This document shows, one piece after another, positions 27,411 through 37,588 of a DNA stretch of 64,000 nt. Position numbers and translations under genes: made by a program. The notes beneath the pieces were generated by a model that worked only from the letters and a program-made list of their open reading frames with translations, was not told the DNA's origin and did not search any database. The stretch covers positions 121,375 through 185,374 of the forward strand of contig JAPSLL010000002.1 of NCBI GenBank assembly GCA_031180805.1, given 5' to 3'. Position 1 is the stretch's first letter. Every line of letters begins with the position of its first letter. Origin of the DNA: Bacillus sp. (in: firmicutes). GTDB taxonomy: Bacteria; Bacillota; Bacilli; Bacillales; Bacillaceae.

Positions 27411-27496
27411 TAACAACACAAAATTTAATAGAGTAGATTCACACCAGCTTACTAGCGATTTCATAAATTTTAGTAGAACAACAATCCCCTAAATGA

Positions 27497-28168
27497 TTAT
27501 TTATTCTTCAACACATCTGCAAGTTCATACAAGGAACGGTATTGTTTAATTTGATAGTTTCGCCCCTCCTTTTGCAAGTAATTTTTATCACAGAATTGTG
27601 TAAGTACATGCAATAAATGGCGATAGGATACACCTAAATAATCACAAACAGTTACATGCTTTTCCTTATAGATCCCTTTATCAGCAGTTTGTAAAATGAA
27701 ATCTGCAAGCCGATTTTCAAGCGGGAAGGCGAGAATTTGTGAATATTTAGCTGCCATAAGTGTAGCCTTCAAACTTAAAAATTTGGTTAATTCACGTAGA
27801 AATTTTGCATCCTCCAGTAATTGTGTACGATAGCGATAAAACGGAAGCGCAAAACAAACTGTCTTCGTTGATGCTTGAATCCCCTTTGTATAGTACACAT
27901 CATTTAATAATTCCATTTCCCCAATATAATCATTGGCATTAATAAAATTAATTAACGATACTTTCCCATTTTGATGTGTTACATATATTTTAGCTTTCCC
28001 CACGATTACATAATAAAGATAAGCTGGTCTCAAGCCCTCTTTTATAATCCATTCATCTCGCTCATATTCATGCACTTCCATAAATTCTTCAACTTGAATG
28101 GAAAATAGATGTGCTATTGAATTATTCTCCAAATAAAACCGCTTTTTTTCTCCTTTGTAAACTTCCAT
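27497..28168 (-). CDS. Crp/Fnr-type transcriptional regulator (YeiL-like)
   Basis: The 223-residue protein has an N-terminal cyclic-nucleotide-binding fold (residues 20-130) with 'GKAKIYVTHQNGKVSLINFI' strands, a dimer helix and a C-terminal winged helix ('VTVCDYLGVSYRHLLHVL'). YeiL-like regulators lack a proven ligand. ATG 28168 has GAGGTG six bases upstream. It is divergent from an MFS transporter gene, and a perfect 20-base palindrome lies 12 bases before its start, so it probably binds there to control itself and the transporter. Confidence 0.88.
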   Translation of the reverse strand: MEVYKGEKKRFYLENNSIAHLFSIQVEEFMEVHEYERDEWIIKEGLRPAYLYYVIVGKAKIYVTHQNGKVSLINFINANDYIGEMELLNDVYYTKGIQASTKTVCFALPFYRYRTQLLEDAKFLRELTKFLSLKATLMAAKYSQILAFPLENRLADFILQTADKGIYKEKHVTVCDYLGVSYRHLLHVLTQFCDKNYLQKEGRNYQIKQYRSLYELADVLKNK

Positions 28169-28179
28169 ATTTCACCTCA

Positions 28180-28199
28180 AATATGAGATTTCTCATATT
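28180..28199. promoter_or_regulatory. Palindromic operator candidate
   Basis: AATATGAGATTTCTCATATT is a perfect inverted repeat of two nine-base arms around TT. It lies between the divergent regulator and transporter genes. Crp-family dimers bind two-fold symmetric sites of this size, so it is the likely operator. Confidence 0.65.
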
Positions 28200-28247
28200 A
28201 TTCATCTTTCATTCCATGATATCATGCTATCAATGAGGAGGATAATC

Positions 28248-29420
28248 ATGAACACACAACGTTGGATGAGTACACGTTTTTTTAGTTTTTTTATGACATG
28301 GGGTATTTTTCTACCTTATTGGTCAGGGTGGATGATTTATACAAAGGGAATTACAGTCTCACAAGCTAGCTTAATCATGAGCTTTGGTTTAATTGCAAGA
28401 GGACTATCAACATTATTTGCCTTTCCCTATTTATCAGGGAGATTTAGCAGTAAAATCCTTTTAAATGTGGCAGGTATCGGCACTCTCGTTGCCATTCTTT
28501 GTTACATTCCGGTAAGCTCCTTTGCTGGTTTATTGATAGTAACCATCCTTTTACACATATTTTATCCAACTTTAATGCCTGCATTGGATAGTGCTGCAAG
28601 TATCCTTGTGCAAAGTAAACAATTAAGACACTATGGAAGAAGTCGTCAATGGGGATCAATTGGATTTGTCTCAATTGGCATGATTTTAACTATTTTTACA
28701 GGAATGTTTGGAGATGAGGTTATTTTTTGGGCACTATTGCTTGGAATAATTGGTTTTGTTTTTCTAAGTTTTATGAATGCACCAGATGTTTTATCTAAAA
28801 ATCCACAAGTAAAGCAAACACAACAAGTAGGCATGTTACGCTTATTCCGTATCAAACACTTTAGTTTAGTACTCATCATTGTCATTTTACTGCAAGCAGC
28901 ACATGCTACTTATTACAATTATGGCTATATTTTCCTTCAAGATATTCATGCACCGATATACTTGATCGGTCTCATTATTAACATTGCTGTAATTGCAGAA
29001 ATCATATTCTTCTCAATTGCAGATAAAAGCTTTAACAAATTTTCTGTAGGTACTTTATTGACACTAGCAGCAATTGGTTCTTCGATTCGTTGGATATTAG
29101 TGTTTGCCTTTCCAAATGTTATTGTTTTCTGTGTTGCACAAACCTTACATGCATTTTCATTTGCTATGGGGCATTATGCTTTTATGAAATACTTAATCAA
29201 CAACATCCCACACGCACAGATTCCGAAAGCACAAGGCATGTATTCAGCACTTGCACTTAGCTGGAGCACCGCAGTGTTTACGATCTTCGGAGGCTATTTA
29301 TACGAAATTGAACCAAGATATGCCTTTATTGGAATGATTGTTTGTACCTTACCAGCAATGATGATTGCCCTTGTATATCGAAAGCTAGAGCTTAAAAAGG
29401 AAGTTTTAATTTCTATTTAG
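28248..29420 (+). CDS. MFS transporter (HcaT/PPT-like)
   Basis: The 390-residue protein has about twelve hydrophobic segments. It opens with 'FFSFFMTWGIFLPYWSGWM' and resembles the phenylpropionate/nucleoside-type MFS subgroup (MFS_1_like) in 'RSRQWGSIGFVSIG'. It likely exchanges a small organic compound across the membrane; the substrate is unknown. ATG 28248 has GAGGAGG seven bases upstream, so I did not use the earlier in-frame TTG. It is divergent from a YeiL-like regulator and ends at a terminator shared with rlmH. Confidence 0.85.
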   Translation: MNTQRWMSTRFFSFFMTWGIFLPYWSGWMIYTKGITVSQASLIMSFGLIARGLSTLFAFPYLSGRFSSKILLNVAGIGTLVAILCYIPVSSFAGLLIVTILLHIFYPTLMPALDSAASILVQSKQLRHYGRSRQWGSIGFVSIGMILTIFTGMFGDEVIFWALLLGIIGFVFLSFMNAPDVLSKNPQVKQTQQVGMLRLFRIKHFSLVLIIVILLQAAHATYYNYGYIFLQDIHAPIYLIGLIINIAVIAEIIFFSIADKSFNKFSVGTLLTLAAIGSSIRWILVFAFPNVIVFCVAQTLHAFSFAMGHYAFMKYLINNIPHAQIPKAQGMYSALALSWSTAVFTIFGGYLYEIEPRYAFIGMIVCTLPAMMIALVYRKLELKKEVLISI

Positions 29421-29470
29421 CTTCTTTTCTAGTTTTAGCAATCAACATCCTAACATTCTTCAAAAATAAC

Positions 29471-29513
29471 AAAAAGATGAGATTTATCTGATTTAGATGA
29501 GTCTCATCTTTTT
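29471..29513. terminator. Bidirectional terminator
   Basis: AAAAAGATGAGA pairs with TCTCATCTTTTT. It lies between the convergent MFS and rlmH genes. Confidence 0.85.
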
Positions 29514-29529
29514 ATAAATTACATAACGT

Positions 29530-30009
29530 TTACTTGTGGTACGGTTCCCCCCGATTAATCCGATAAGCCCGATACACCTGCTCCAATAAAATAAGTCGCA
29601 TTAGTTGGTGTGGGAAGGTCATTTTTGAGAAGGATAGTGTATCATTTGAGCGGTTCATGACTTGTTTGCTTAGGCCTAGTGAACCGCCAATGATGAAGGC
29701 TATTTTACTTTTTCCGTATGTAGCGAGCTGGTCAAGGTCTTTGGCAAGCTGTTCGGAGGATTTCATCTTTCCTTCGATTGCGAGGGCTATAACGTGTGTG
29801 TCGTCACTAATTTTTGCTAATATTCTTTCTCCCTCTTTATCCTTTACCTGCTCCATTTCAATTTCACTAAGATTTTCTGGTGCCTTTTCATCTGGTAATT
29901 CGATTACATCAACCTTTGCGTATGTTGAGAGTCTTTTTAAATATTCATCGATGCCAAGCTTTAAATATTTTTCTTTTAGCTTCCCTATCGTTATGATTGA
30001 AATATTCAT
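29530..30009 (-). CDS. rlmH: 23S rRNA (pseudouridine-1915-N3)-methyltransferase RlmH
   Basis: RlmH is a small SPOUT-class enzyme that methylates pseudouridine 1915 of helix 69 in 23S rRNA. The 159-residue protein has the AdoMet-binding knot '[14 protein letters not shown]' and the C-terminal '[18 protein letters not shown]' of the family. It is the counterpart of B. subtilis yydA. Its upstream region, including the small CxxH/CxxC gene, carries six perfect DnaA boxes. Confidence 0.97.
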   Translation of the reverse strand: MNISIITIGKLKEKYLKLGIDEYLKRLSTYAKVDVIELPDEKAPENLSEIEMEQVKDKEGERILAKISDDTHVIALAIEGKMKSSEQLAKDLDQLATYGKSKIAFIIGGSLGLSKQVMNRSNDTLSFSKMTFPHQLMRLILLEQVYRAYRINRGEPYHK

Positions 30010-30037
30010 ATTTATTCCCCATTTCCACCATCAAAAG

Positions 30038-30335
30038 TTATCCACATTCAGCTTCGTTTTATCCACATCATCCACCGAATGTTAGTTCCCTACTATATAT
30101 ACTGCTGGGTTTTTACACAAATCACAACTTGTGGATAACTTTCTTGAATTATCTAATTTTTCAATCTCCGGTGCCAATTCTTTTTCGTCTACATACATAT
30201 CAATTGCTAATTCTATATGTTCTTCACAGCTAAACATGCTTAACTCCTCCTTATCCACATGTGGATGTTCATTATTTAGTTTTACCATTTTTTCTGTTTA
30301 TCCACAAACCATATATTTCTTTTCATTTATCCACA
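30038..30335. promoter_or_regulatory. DnaA-box cluster (six perfect 9-mers)
   Basis: TTATCCACA occurs at 30038, 30059, 30251, 30298 and 30327 on the plus strand and as TGTGGATAA at 30130-30138. A partial seventh, TGTGGATGT, starts at 30260. In B. subtilis the equivalent place (yydA) is one of the known DnaA-binding clusters away from oriC that affect initiation timing. The coding sequence of the small CxxH/CxxC protein lies within the cluster. Confidence 0.85.
30082..30237 (-). CDS. CxxH/CxxC small zinc-type protein
   Basis: This 51-residue protein has one CEEH motif near the N terminus and CDLC near the C terminus, the pattern of the small CxxH/CxxC family found next to rlmH in Bacillus. 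The four residues could bind zinc. ATG 30237 has AAGGAGG eight bases upstream; the longer upstream frame is not supported. Function is unknown. It lies inside the DnaA-box cluster and directly upstream of rlmH on the same strand. Confidence 0.85.
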   Translation of the reverse strand: MFSCEEHIELAIDMYVDEKELAPEIEKLDNSRKLSTSCDLCKNPAVYIVGN

Positions 30336-30403
30336 GAGAAAGCGAAGGGCAGGTGACGAGCGTTTTTCCATATTTATTAAATTTTATAATTTACTAAACG
30401 TAA

Positions 30404-30430
30404 AAAAAGAGGCTAATCTTTAGCCTCCAA
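30404..30430 (-). terminator. Terminator overlapping the end of htrA
   Basis: On the minus strand GAGGCTAA pairs with TTAGCCTC and is followed by seven T. The stop codon of htrA lies inside the hairpin. Confidence 0.85.
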
Positions 30431-31643
30431 TTGAATGTTGCTCTCCTAATTTCATTTCTCCTGTCATTTGCTTACCTTCCCGATAAAAGGTAAATTTGAC
30501 TGTATCACCAATTTTTTGCTCATATAATACTTTTCTTAATTCAATAATATCTTTAATTTCTTTACCTGCAAATTCTGTAATCACATCAAGTTCCTGCAAA
30601 CCTGCTTGACCTGCTGGGGAAATTGGATCAACACTCATAACGACAATTCCTGCTTCTACCTCTTTCGGAAGCTTTAATGTTTGTTCCACATGGTAACTTG
30701 AAACTTCATTTAATGATCTCATACCGATTCCCATATAAGGACGTCTTACTTCACTGTACTTCTCTAGATCACTAATAATCGGTATTGCGTGATTAGATGG
30801 AATAGATAAGCCGATCCCTTCAACAGCAGCTTCAGCAATTTTCATTGAATTGATCCCAATTACTTGGCCATCCATATTAATCAACGCTCCACCACTGTTA
30901 CCAGGGTTTATTGCAGCATCTGTTTGTAAAACCTCTGCATTCCAATCTACTTGGCCATCACCGTTTTCATCAATAGGTATTGCTCTTTCTGTTCCTGAAA
31001 TAATGCCTTGTGTTACAGAGCCTGAGAATTGTAACCCTAATGGATTTCCTATTGCGATGACAGGCTCACCTGGTTTTACTTTATCTGAATTACCAAACTC
31101 AGCAACCTTCGTTATTTTTTCACTGCTAACACGTAATACTGCTAGGTCTGTTAATTCATCACTACCTAATAATTCAGCAGGAATTCTAGTTCCATCACTT
31201 AAGCTAATTTCAATTTCAGAGGCACCTGCAATAACATGGTGGTTCGTTACAATAAAAGCATTTTTACCTTCCTTTTTATAAATGACACCTGATCCTGTTC
31301 CAGCCTCACCTGTCTCATTCCAGAAGCCTGCTTCTTGTAGATTTACGACACCTACAACTGCATCTGATACTTCGTCAACAATGCCAGTAATTGCGGAATT
31401 TACCTCAACGGAGACATTTTTAACAGGGCCTGTTGTCGTTTCACCCGTATCTCCCTGTTCGTCTTCTCCTGATATATCCATTTCATAAGGAAGAAAATTT
31501 AAATTTGATAAAGTGGGGATGGCAACAATGACGAGCAATCCCCCAAGTATTGCACCAACTAATCCTGCTAAAAACCATCCCCCGCGATTTCCTTTTTGCC
31601 TTTTAGGTTGATACTCTTCATAATCCTGATCATAATAGCCCAT
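30420..31643 (-). CDS. htrC: HtrA-type serine protease (YyxA/HtrC)
   Basis: The 407-residue protein is a DegP/HtrA protease, held in the membrane by one helix (about residues 22-44) with the active part outside the cell, where it degrades misfolded exported proteins. The catalytic triad is His in 'TNHHVIAGA', Asp in 'LTDLAVL' and Ser in 'NPGNSGGAL'; a C-terminal PDZ domain follows ('[17 protein letters not shown]'). ATG 31643 is about nine bases after GGAAG. It follows walJ by 257 bases and is the usual last member of the wal region. Confidence 0.92.
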   Translation of the reverse strand: MGYYDQDYEEYQPKRQKGNRGGWFLAGLVGAILGGLLVIVAIPTLSNLNFLPYEMDISGEDEQGDTGETTTGPVKNVSVEVNSAITGIVDEVSDAVVGVVNLQEAGFWNETGEAGTGSGVIYKKEGKNAFIVTNHHVIAGASEIEISLSDGTRIPAELLGSDELTDLAVLRVSSEKITKVAEFGNSDKVKPGEPVIAIGNPLGLQFSGSVTQGIISGTERAIPIDENGDGQVDWNAEVLQTDAAINPGNSGGALINMDGQVIGINSMKIAEAAVEGIGLSIPSNHAIPIISDLEKYSEVRRPYMGIGMRSLNEVSSYHVEQTLKLPKEVEAGIVVMSVDPISPAGQAGLQELDVITEFAGKEIKDIIELRKVLYEQKIGDTVKFTFYREGKQMTGEMKLGEQHSIGG

Positions 31644-31900
31644 AACAGTCACTTCCTTTTGCTCTAGTTATGAATAGTCCTAATCACCATTATTCACTTG
31701 ATCGCAAAAAATTAACCAAAAGATGCCTTAATGATAGGTGAATAAATTGATTGCTATGTAATGAAAATAATAAGATTTCTTAGAAAATCTAATATGTATT
31801 AGGGATGAAATGATAAATGGAGTACTTAAGGTTCCTCATGAAATGACACTCATTACCTATGCATTTCATGAGTTTTCCCTATAGTATATTTTTCTCGTTG

Positions 31901-32695
31901 TTAAATTGCTACAAGTGGTGTCGGGGTTGTTGGATCTGTATCGTATAGCTCAAATTGCTCGCCAGTTATAAGCCCCTTACTTGCTAAGGTTTGTTGGACG
32001 GACATTCGAGCTAAATCCTTCATATTATTATCCTTACTTAAGTGTGCTAAATAGATTCGTTTTGTCGCATCACCAATACAATCAGACATGGCGATTGCTG
32101 CATCCTCATTTGAGACGTGACCTACGTCGCTTAAAATGCGTCGCTTTATGCTCCATGGATAGTGGCCCATTTGGAGCATTGAAACGTCATGATTACTTTC
32201 AAAAACAAACGCATCTGCATTATGGATGGTACCCTTCATCCTATCGCTAACATAACCTGTATCGGTAATTAATGCTAGTTTTTTTCCTTGATGATGAAAG
32301 ACAAAAAACATCGGTTCTGCTGCATCATGTGAAACTCCAAATGATTCAATATCTAATGATCCAAATGTTTTAACTGATCCTGTCTGAAAAATGAATTTTT
32401 GCTCCGTTTCAATTTTTCCGATTAACCCATCCATCGCATTCCATGTTTTTTCATTTGCGTAAATTGGCAGCTTATATTTCCTAGCAAGTACTCCTAATCC
32501 TTTAATGTGATCACTATGCTCATGTGTAACTAGAATTCCTGATAGTTTACTAATATCTTTTCCAATTTGTTCAAATAATTGCTGCATTTGCTTACCACTC
32601 AATCCTGCATCAACTAAAAAGGATTGATTTTCTGTTTCTACAAAAATAGCATTCCCCGTACTCCCGCTTGCAAGTACACTAAATTGCAAGCCCAT
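31901..32695 (-). CDS. walJ: WalJ (YycJ) metallo-beta-lactamase-fold hydrolase
   Basis: The 264-residue protein is a metallo-beta-lactamase fold enzyme with the metal motif 'THEHSDH' near residue 58 and the start '[12 protein letters not shown]'. In Bacillus it is the last gene of the walRKHIJ operon and has been linked to nuclease activity and replication/cell wall balance, with the substrate unproven. ATG 32695 has AGGAG nine bases upstream. One base separates it from the walI stop codon. Confidence 0.93.
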   Translation of the reverse strand: MGLQFSVLASGSTGNAIFVETENQSFLVDAGLSGKQMQQLFEQIGKDISKLSGILVTHEHSDHIKGLGVLARKYKLPIYANEKTWNAMDGLIGKIETEQKFIFQTGSVKTFGSLDIESFGVSHDAAEPMFFVFHHQGKKLALITDTGYVSDRMKGTIHNADAFVFESNHDVSMLQMGHYPWSIKRRILSDVGHVSNEDAAIAMSDCIGDATKRIYLAHLSKDNNMKDLARMSVQQTLASKGLITGEQFELYDTDPTTPTPLVAI

Positions 32696-32696
32696 A

Positions 32697-33521
32697 TTAT
32701 TCACTCCTAATCGATTTTTCCGATGATTGTAATACTTCTCCAGCTAATGCGTTCACATAGTAGTCTTTTCTCTCACCTTGGTCCGTTTCTACAATAAGAT
32801 GCCAAGTTGGAGCTAAAATTTGCTGATTTGATAAAGGAATATTTGTGTAATATCCATAATCGACTTCAACAATTTTGCTATTCATCTGCAATAGATTTTT
32901 TGTATAAAGGACACCAATAGCTTCTAGCGGTGATACAGTAACTTCCTTCTCTTGTACTTCTTTTATATCCTCGAGCATAGATTGATTATACGAAACGATC
33001 TCATTTTTTTCATTCAAATTTAATATTACCATTGCAATATGTTCATCTAACTCTTGAAATATTTTGTTGTCCTTATATTCCTGAATATAAATCATTGTAT
33101 TTGATTTTTCATCTGAATACCAGTAATGATATAACTCACCGTACAATACGTTATTTTTTACAAATTGATTAGCTTTGACCTCAGCATTAACATCAGGTAA
33201 TGGAAATGGTTTGTCTAAATCCATATATAGTGTTGTAATGGAGCTTTCACCTATCGTGCTTCTTTGGCTTTGATCCTTAAGCTTAGCTATTTCTTCCGCT
33301 GTAAACTCCTTACTTTTAGCCGTAATATAAAACCCCTTTTCCTGAGATTCTGGAAGTTTTGAATAGGTTATTCCGGCTAGTTGCAAATCCTCTTCTGTTG
33401 TTGTTTCAACCATTGGCTCTACAGTGGAGTCGCTCCGCATTTCATAAAAGGAGTAGGCTAAATAGAGATCTAATATGAGAAAAGCTAAAATAAAAATGGT
33501 TTTCGTTTTACTCCATTCCAT
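32697..33521 (-). CDS. walI: WalI (YycI), regulator of the WalK kinase
   Basis: The 274-residue protein has a single N-terminal membrane helix ('[19 protein letters not shown]') and an outer domain with the YycI fold. With WalH it binds WalK in the membrane and restrains it. ATG 33521 has GGAGG eight bases upstream; the start overlaps the end of walH by 14 bases. Sequence similarity is spread over the whole length, with family-typical length. Confidence 0.92.
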   Translation of the reverse strand: MEWSKTKTIFILAFLILDLYLAYSFYEMRSDSTVEPMVETTTEEDLQLAGITYSKLPESQEKGFYITAKSKEFTAEEIAKLKDQSQRSTIGESSITTLYMDLDKPFPLPDVNAEVKANQFVKNNVLYGELYHYWYSDEKSNTMIYIQEYKDNKIFQELDEHIAMVILNLNEKNEIVSYNQSMLEDIKEVQEKEVTVSPLEAIGVLYTKNLLQMNSKIVEVDYGYYTNIPLSNQQILAPTWHLIVETDQGERKDYYVNALAGEVLQSSEKSIRSE

Positions 33522-34842
33522 TTGCATTTCCTCCATATTGTACGATTTCGTCTTTAAATGTCTTTAATTTACCATTATTCATTTCAATACACCATACTGG
33601 AGTAACATTTACAATACCTTGGTTTTCTACATTTTCTAATTGATAGACAATATAGATATTACTTATATCTTCTTTGTCTATATCATTATTAGCTTTTAAA
33701 AGCTCTTCTACTTTTTTTCCTGACATTAACGTAATTTCATTATTACTGTTAATTTCAAAATCGATCCGGTATGAAGGTCTATCATATGAAGCAGCTTCAT
33801 TTTGACCCCATTTTTGAATGATCATCGTTTGAGGATACTCATCGAAAGGTATTACAGGAATTGAATGAATCTGCATAATATACGATATTTTATTCTCCTT
33901 ATCATCTATATCAAATAACATATAGTCATCTGTCCAACCACCATGTTGATTTAAAAATTTAATACTTTGATCAACTAATGTGCTGGCTTCAAGAGGAACT
34001 GAATCATCAACAGCCGGATTTACATAATAAACTCTTTGCTGGTCTGGATATATTTCCAATAAACTAATTGCGTCCGTATAACTATTTTTACTAGTAATCG
34101 AGTCCTGTTTGATAACAGAACTATTGCTGAACAAAGCGTCTCTAAACCTTGAACCTGCAATCTCTTCTACTTTATATTGATGCTTCACCATTTTGGGCTC
34201 ATTAACAGGTAAAAAAATTTCCTTCCCTTCACTTATATTGAAGGAATAATATTTTTCAAAGTTATTTCTATCATTAAAAAGTTGCTTCACTTTCTGAGTA
34301 GCCTCACTATTGTTGTTTACAGATGACTCAACATACCTCATTTTATCATATGAAACAAAATAGACACTCTGAATACCACCGGTTTCTCCAGCTTTTAAAT
34401 AAATTCTGTCAAATTGAACATTCTCGGTATCTGCATCCCATTCTAACATCGTCTGGAATGTTTTCATTGGTATTTCATTTAAAAATCTTAACTCGATACT
34501 ATTCTTTTGGATTTCCTTCAAATTTTCACCACTAGAAAAGGTTTCAACCCCACTTTCTAAATCACTATACTCCCAACTCTGCATTTTCATCCACAAATCA
34601 TTTGAATGGCTAACATCCATTGTGCTAAAGTGATTTTCTCCATCATGAATAAATAATTGTTGTGGTTTTATAACTTCATTATATTTTTTCATTGTATTGG
34701 TTATCGGCATAACTTCGTATACATCAGTTTCCTTCTTAGCATCAAATAATGTAGGTTGATATGTCCACATATTCCAGGTAAGTAGCAAACTGATGATAAT
34801 TAACGCGGTCAAGATGGCACTTTTTACTGATTCCTTTTTCAT
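33508..34842 (-). CDS. walH: WalH (YycH), regulator of the WalK kinase
   Basis: The 444-residue protein has one N-terminal membrane helix ('SAILTALIIISLLLTW') and a large outer domain of the YycH family. It forms a complex with WalI and WalK and adjusts the kinase. I chose ATG 34842, which overlaps the walK stop (ATGA) and gives the family-typical opening; a GTG six bases earlier is possible. It lies within the walRKHIJ operon. Confidence 0.92.
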   Translation of the reverse strand: MKKESVKSAILTALIIISLLLTWNMWTYQPTLFDAKKETDVYEVMPITNTMKKYNEVIKPQQLFIHDGENHFSTMDVSHSNDLWMKMQSWEYSDLESGVETFSSGENLKEIQKNSIELRFLNEIPMKTFQTMLEWDADTENVQFDRIYLKAGETGGIQSVYFVSYDKMRYVESSVNNNSEATQKVKQLFNDRNNFEKYYSFNISEGKEIFLPVNEPKMVKHQYKVEEIAGSRFRDALFSNSSVIKQDSITSKNSYTDAISLLEIYPDQQRVYYVNPAVDDSVPLEASTLVDQSIKFLNQHGGWTDDYMLFDIDDKENKISYIMQIHSIPVIPFDEYPQTMIIQKWGQNEAASYDRPSYRIDFEINSNNEITLMSGKKVEELLKANNDIDKEDISNIYIVYQLENVENQGIVNVTPVWCIEMNNGKLKTFKDEIVQYGGNANGME

Positions 34843-36677
34843 TCCCACTCATCCTCTTGTTCCGGGTTATACGGTAAAGTAAAGTAAACTGTTGTTCCAT
34901 GCCCTTCCTTACTTTTCGCCCAAATATCTCCTCCGTGAGCATAGACCATTTCCTTCGCAATCGCTAATCCTAAACCTGTACCACCTAATTTACGAGATCT
35001 TGCTTTATCCACACGATAAAACCGGTCAAAAATCTTATTTTCACTACCTTTTGGTATTCCAACACCTTGATCTCTAATATAGATTTGTAGTTCTGTTGGA
35101 AGTACATCTATTGAGAAGGTAATTTGTCCCCCTTCTGGAGAATACTTTAATGCATTCGAAATAATATTATCGAGAACTTGAGTAATCTTATCTGTATCAA
35201 TATCAACAAACAAAGCCTCATTAGGAATTTTCCTCACAAAATCTACATGCTGTGCCTTTGTCATTTCAAATCGATCAATTATTTTATTGAAAAAGTCACT
35301 GAAGTTTACCAAATCTTTATTTAAACGATAATCTGTCCGATCAAGCTTAGATAGCTGTAACAGATCATTAACGAGACGAATCATTCGTTCTGTTTCAGTT
35401 TGTGTAACACTTAAAAATTGTGGAGCAATTTCTTCATCCTTCCAAGCTCCATCAGCTAATGCCTCTAAATAACTTCGCATCGTTGTCAGAGGTGTACGTA
35501 ACTCATGGGAAACATTTGCAACAAATTCCCTTCTCTCCTGCTCAATTTTCTCCTGCTCGGTTATGTCATATAAAACGACAATTACCCCATCAATGACTCC
35601 TGATTCCTTCTGTATCGCAGAAAAGCTCGCTCGAAGAATATAAGAGCGCTCCTTTGTATCTGTTTCTATAATAAGAGATTCTTGCTCATCAAGCATACTA
35701 TCAAAACCATTGTGATCCTCTAAACCTAATAATTCCGTAATATGGATATCTTTAATCGTTCCACGTGAAACATTTAGCATTTCAAGTGCAGGATTATTGA
35801 TTAAAATGACTTCCCCTGTGCGATTTGTCGCAATAACCCCATCTGTCATATGTGCAATAACGGATGCAAGTTTTTTCCTTTCACCCTCCGTTGTTGCCTG
35901 TGCATCTTCCAGCTTCTCGGTTAAGTAATTAAAGGTATACGCAAGCTGTCCAATTTCATCTTCTCCATATACCTTTACTTTGCGGGAATAATTCCCATTC
36001 GCTAACTCAATTGCTTGTTTTCTCATATCAGTCATCGGTCTAGTTATCGTTCTAGCTAAAAATATCCCTAATGCAGCAGTAATAAACAAGGAAAGGCCAG
36101 TTCCAGTCGCAAAGATTTTATTAATAATCTTCATCTGAGAATAAACTTCTTCCATAGATGCAACAATATATACGGCACCACCATTCGATTCACTATTCGT
36201 GCTCTCCGAATTAATTGGAAATGCCATTTCAATGACTCGCTGATTATCATTATCAAGCCTAAGTTTATCGCCTATTAACGGATTTCCGAAAACAAGCGCT
36301 CTCTGTACTAACGCCTCTTTTGTCTTCTTGTCAACAATATCTTTATCAGCCTTTGAAGTTGCGAGCACAGTTTGTGTCTCATCGATAACTCGGACTTCAT
36401 TTACTTCACCTGTCTCAGCAAAGTCGTTTATGATCGAGTCAATTTCAGTACTCGAGACTCCCCCATTTTCATATTCTTCAGAGCTCATTTCCTGCCCAAT
36501 ATTATAAACTAGTAAGCTAACTCGCTTTGACATCGAATCAATAAAATTAGTTTTTAAAGAGCTTTCCAATTCCCTAATAAAATAAACTCCAATAATTTGC
36601 ATGGCGATCATAATAAGTAAGACATAAACTAATACAAACTTAAAATGAATCGAATGGAAAAAACCAACCTTCTTCAT
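34839..36677 (-). CDS. walK: Sensor histidine kinase WalK (YycG)
   Basis: WalK is the essential kinase controlling peptidoglycan hydrolases. The 612-residue protein has two membrane helices flanking an outer PAS-like domain (about residues 10-185), HAMP, a cytoplasmic PAS, HisKA with His in 'VANVSHELRTPLTTM' and HATPase motifs 'DNIISNALKYS' and 'LGGTGLGLAI'. ATG 36677 has GAGGAG seven bases upstream. The gene contains a parS-like 16-mer at 35757. Five bases after walR and overlapping walH, it is clearly in one operon. Confidence 0.97.
   Translation of the reverse strand: MKKVGFFHSIHFKFVLVYVLLIMIAMQIIGVYFIRELESSLKTNFIDSMSKRVSLLVYNIGQEMSSEEYENGGVSSTEIDSIINDFAETGEVNEVRVIDETQTVLATSKADKDIVDKKTKEALVQRALVFGNPLIGDKLRLDNDNQRVIEMAFPINSESTNSESNGGAVYIVASMEEVYSQMKIINKIFATGTGLSLFITAALGIFLARTITRPMTDMRKQAIELANGNYSRKVKVYGEDEIGQLAYTFNYLTEKLEDAQATTEGERKKLASVIAHMTDGVIATNRTGEVILINNPALEMLNVSRGTIKDIHITELLGLEDHNGFDSMLDEQESLIIETDTKERSYILRASFSAIQKESGVIDGVIVVLYDITEQEKIEQERREFVANVSHELRTPLTTMRSYLEALADGAWKDEEIAPQFLSVTQTETERMIRLVNDLLQLSKLDRTDYRLNKDLVNFSDFFNKIIDRFEMTKAQHVDFVRKIPNEALFVDIDTDKITQVLDNIISNALKYSPEGGQITFSIDVLPTELQIYIRDQGVGIPKGSENKIFDRFYRVDKARSRKLGGTGLGLAIAKEMVYAHGGDIWAKSKEGHGTTVYFTLPYNPEQEDEWE
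35757..35772. promoter_or_regulatory. parS-like site inside walK (14 of 16)
   Basis: CGTTCCACGTGAAACA matches the Bacillus parS consensus at 14 of 16 positions, including the entire central CACGTGAAACA half. It is within coding sequence, as several B. subtilis parS sites are. Confidence 0.6.
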
Positions 36678-36681
36678 ATCT

Positions 36682-37386
36682 CTACTCCTCAGAGTTACGT
36701 AAGTAATAACCAACCCCACGTCTTGTTACAATCCATGTTGGGTGACTAGGGTTATCCTCTATTTTCTCTCGTAGACGTCTCACTGTAACGTCAACCGTTC
36801 GAACGTCTCCGAAATAATCATATCCCCATACTGTCTGTAAAAGATGTTCCCTTGTCATAACTTGTCCGATATGCTGTGCTAAATAATGCAATAGTTCAAA
36901 TTCCCGATGAGTTAATTCAATCGTTTCACCTCGTTTTGATACAACATATGCATCAGGGTGAATCACAAGTGAACCAATACTGATTTCATTAGTTGAAGCT
37001 TTCGTTTCATTACTTTCATTCGCTTGCTGTCTTCTTAAATTAGCTTTTACTCGTGCAAGCAGCTCTCGGGTGCTGAAAGGCTTTGTCACATAATCATCTG
37101 CACCTAATTCAAGACCTAACACTTTATCAATTTCTGAATCCTTTGCAGTTAACATAATGATTGGCATGTCGTATTTTTTTCTTATTTCACGACATACCTC
37201 CATACCATCACGGTTCGGTAGCATAATATCTAATAAAAGAAGATCAGGCTTAATCTCCTCAACCATTTCCAATGCTTGATTTCCATCATATGCGCAATAA
37301 ACGTTATATCCTTCTTTCTTTAGGTTAAACTCTAATATATCTGCGATCGGCTTTTCATCATCAACAACTAAAATTTTCTTATCCAT
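36682..37386 (-). CDS. walR: Response regulator WalR (YycF)
   Basis: WalR is the essential OmpR-family regulator of cell wall metabolism. The 234-residue protein has a receiver with Asp53 (LLDIMLP) and '[17 protein letters not shown]', and a winged helix ('[14 protein letters not shown]', '[15 protein letters not shown]'). It is the first gene of the walRKHIJ operon; a cell wall peptidase gene, a typical WalR target class, lies just upstream behind a terminator. Confidence 0.98.
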   Translation of the reverse strand: MDKKILVVDDEKPIADILEFNLKKEGYNVYCAYDGNQALEMVEEIKPDLLLLDIMLPNRDGMEVCREIRKKYDMPIIMLTAKDSEIDKVLGLELGADDYVTKPFSTRELLARVKANLRRQQANESNETKASTNEISIGSLVIHPDAYVVSKRGETIELTHREFELLHYLAQHIGQVMTREHLLQTVWGYDYFGDVRTVDVTVRRLREKIEDNPSHPTWIVTRRGVGYYLRNSEE

Positions 37387-37547
37387 TGTTTTCGCCCCTT
37401 TATCTCCGACTGTTCTATATGTTTAATGTACCATTTTCACAATTGATATTCATCTCTTTTACAAATTTTAACGGTTATCTATAAAAAAGTGATTGTTAAA
37501 ATTGGATGTTTTTAGTATAAGCCTACTCTTCAAAGTATTTCATAATA

Positions 37548-37586
37548 GCAAAGAGGTCTGACTCCTACAAAATGTCAGACCTCTAA
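37548..37586 (-). terminator. Terminator after the M23 peptidase gene
   Basis: On the minus strand AGAGGTCTGAC pairs perfectly with GTCAGACCTCT, followed by TTTG. It separates the peptidase from the wal operon. Confidence 0.85.
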
Positions 37587-37588
37587 TC

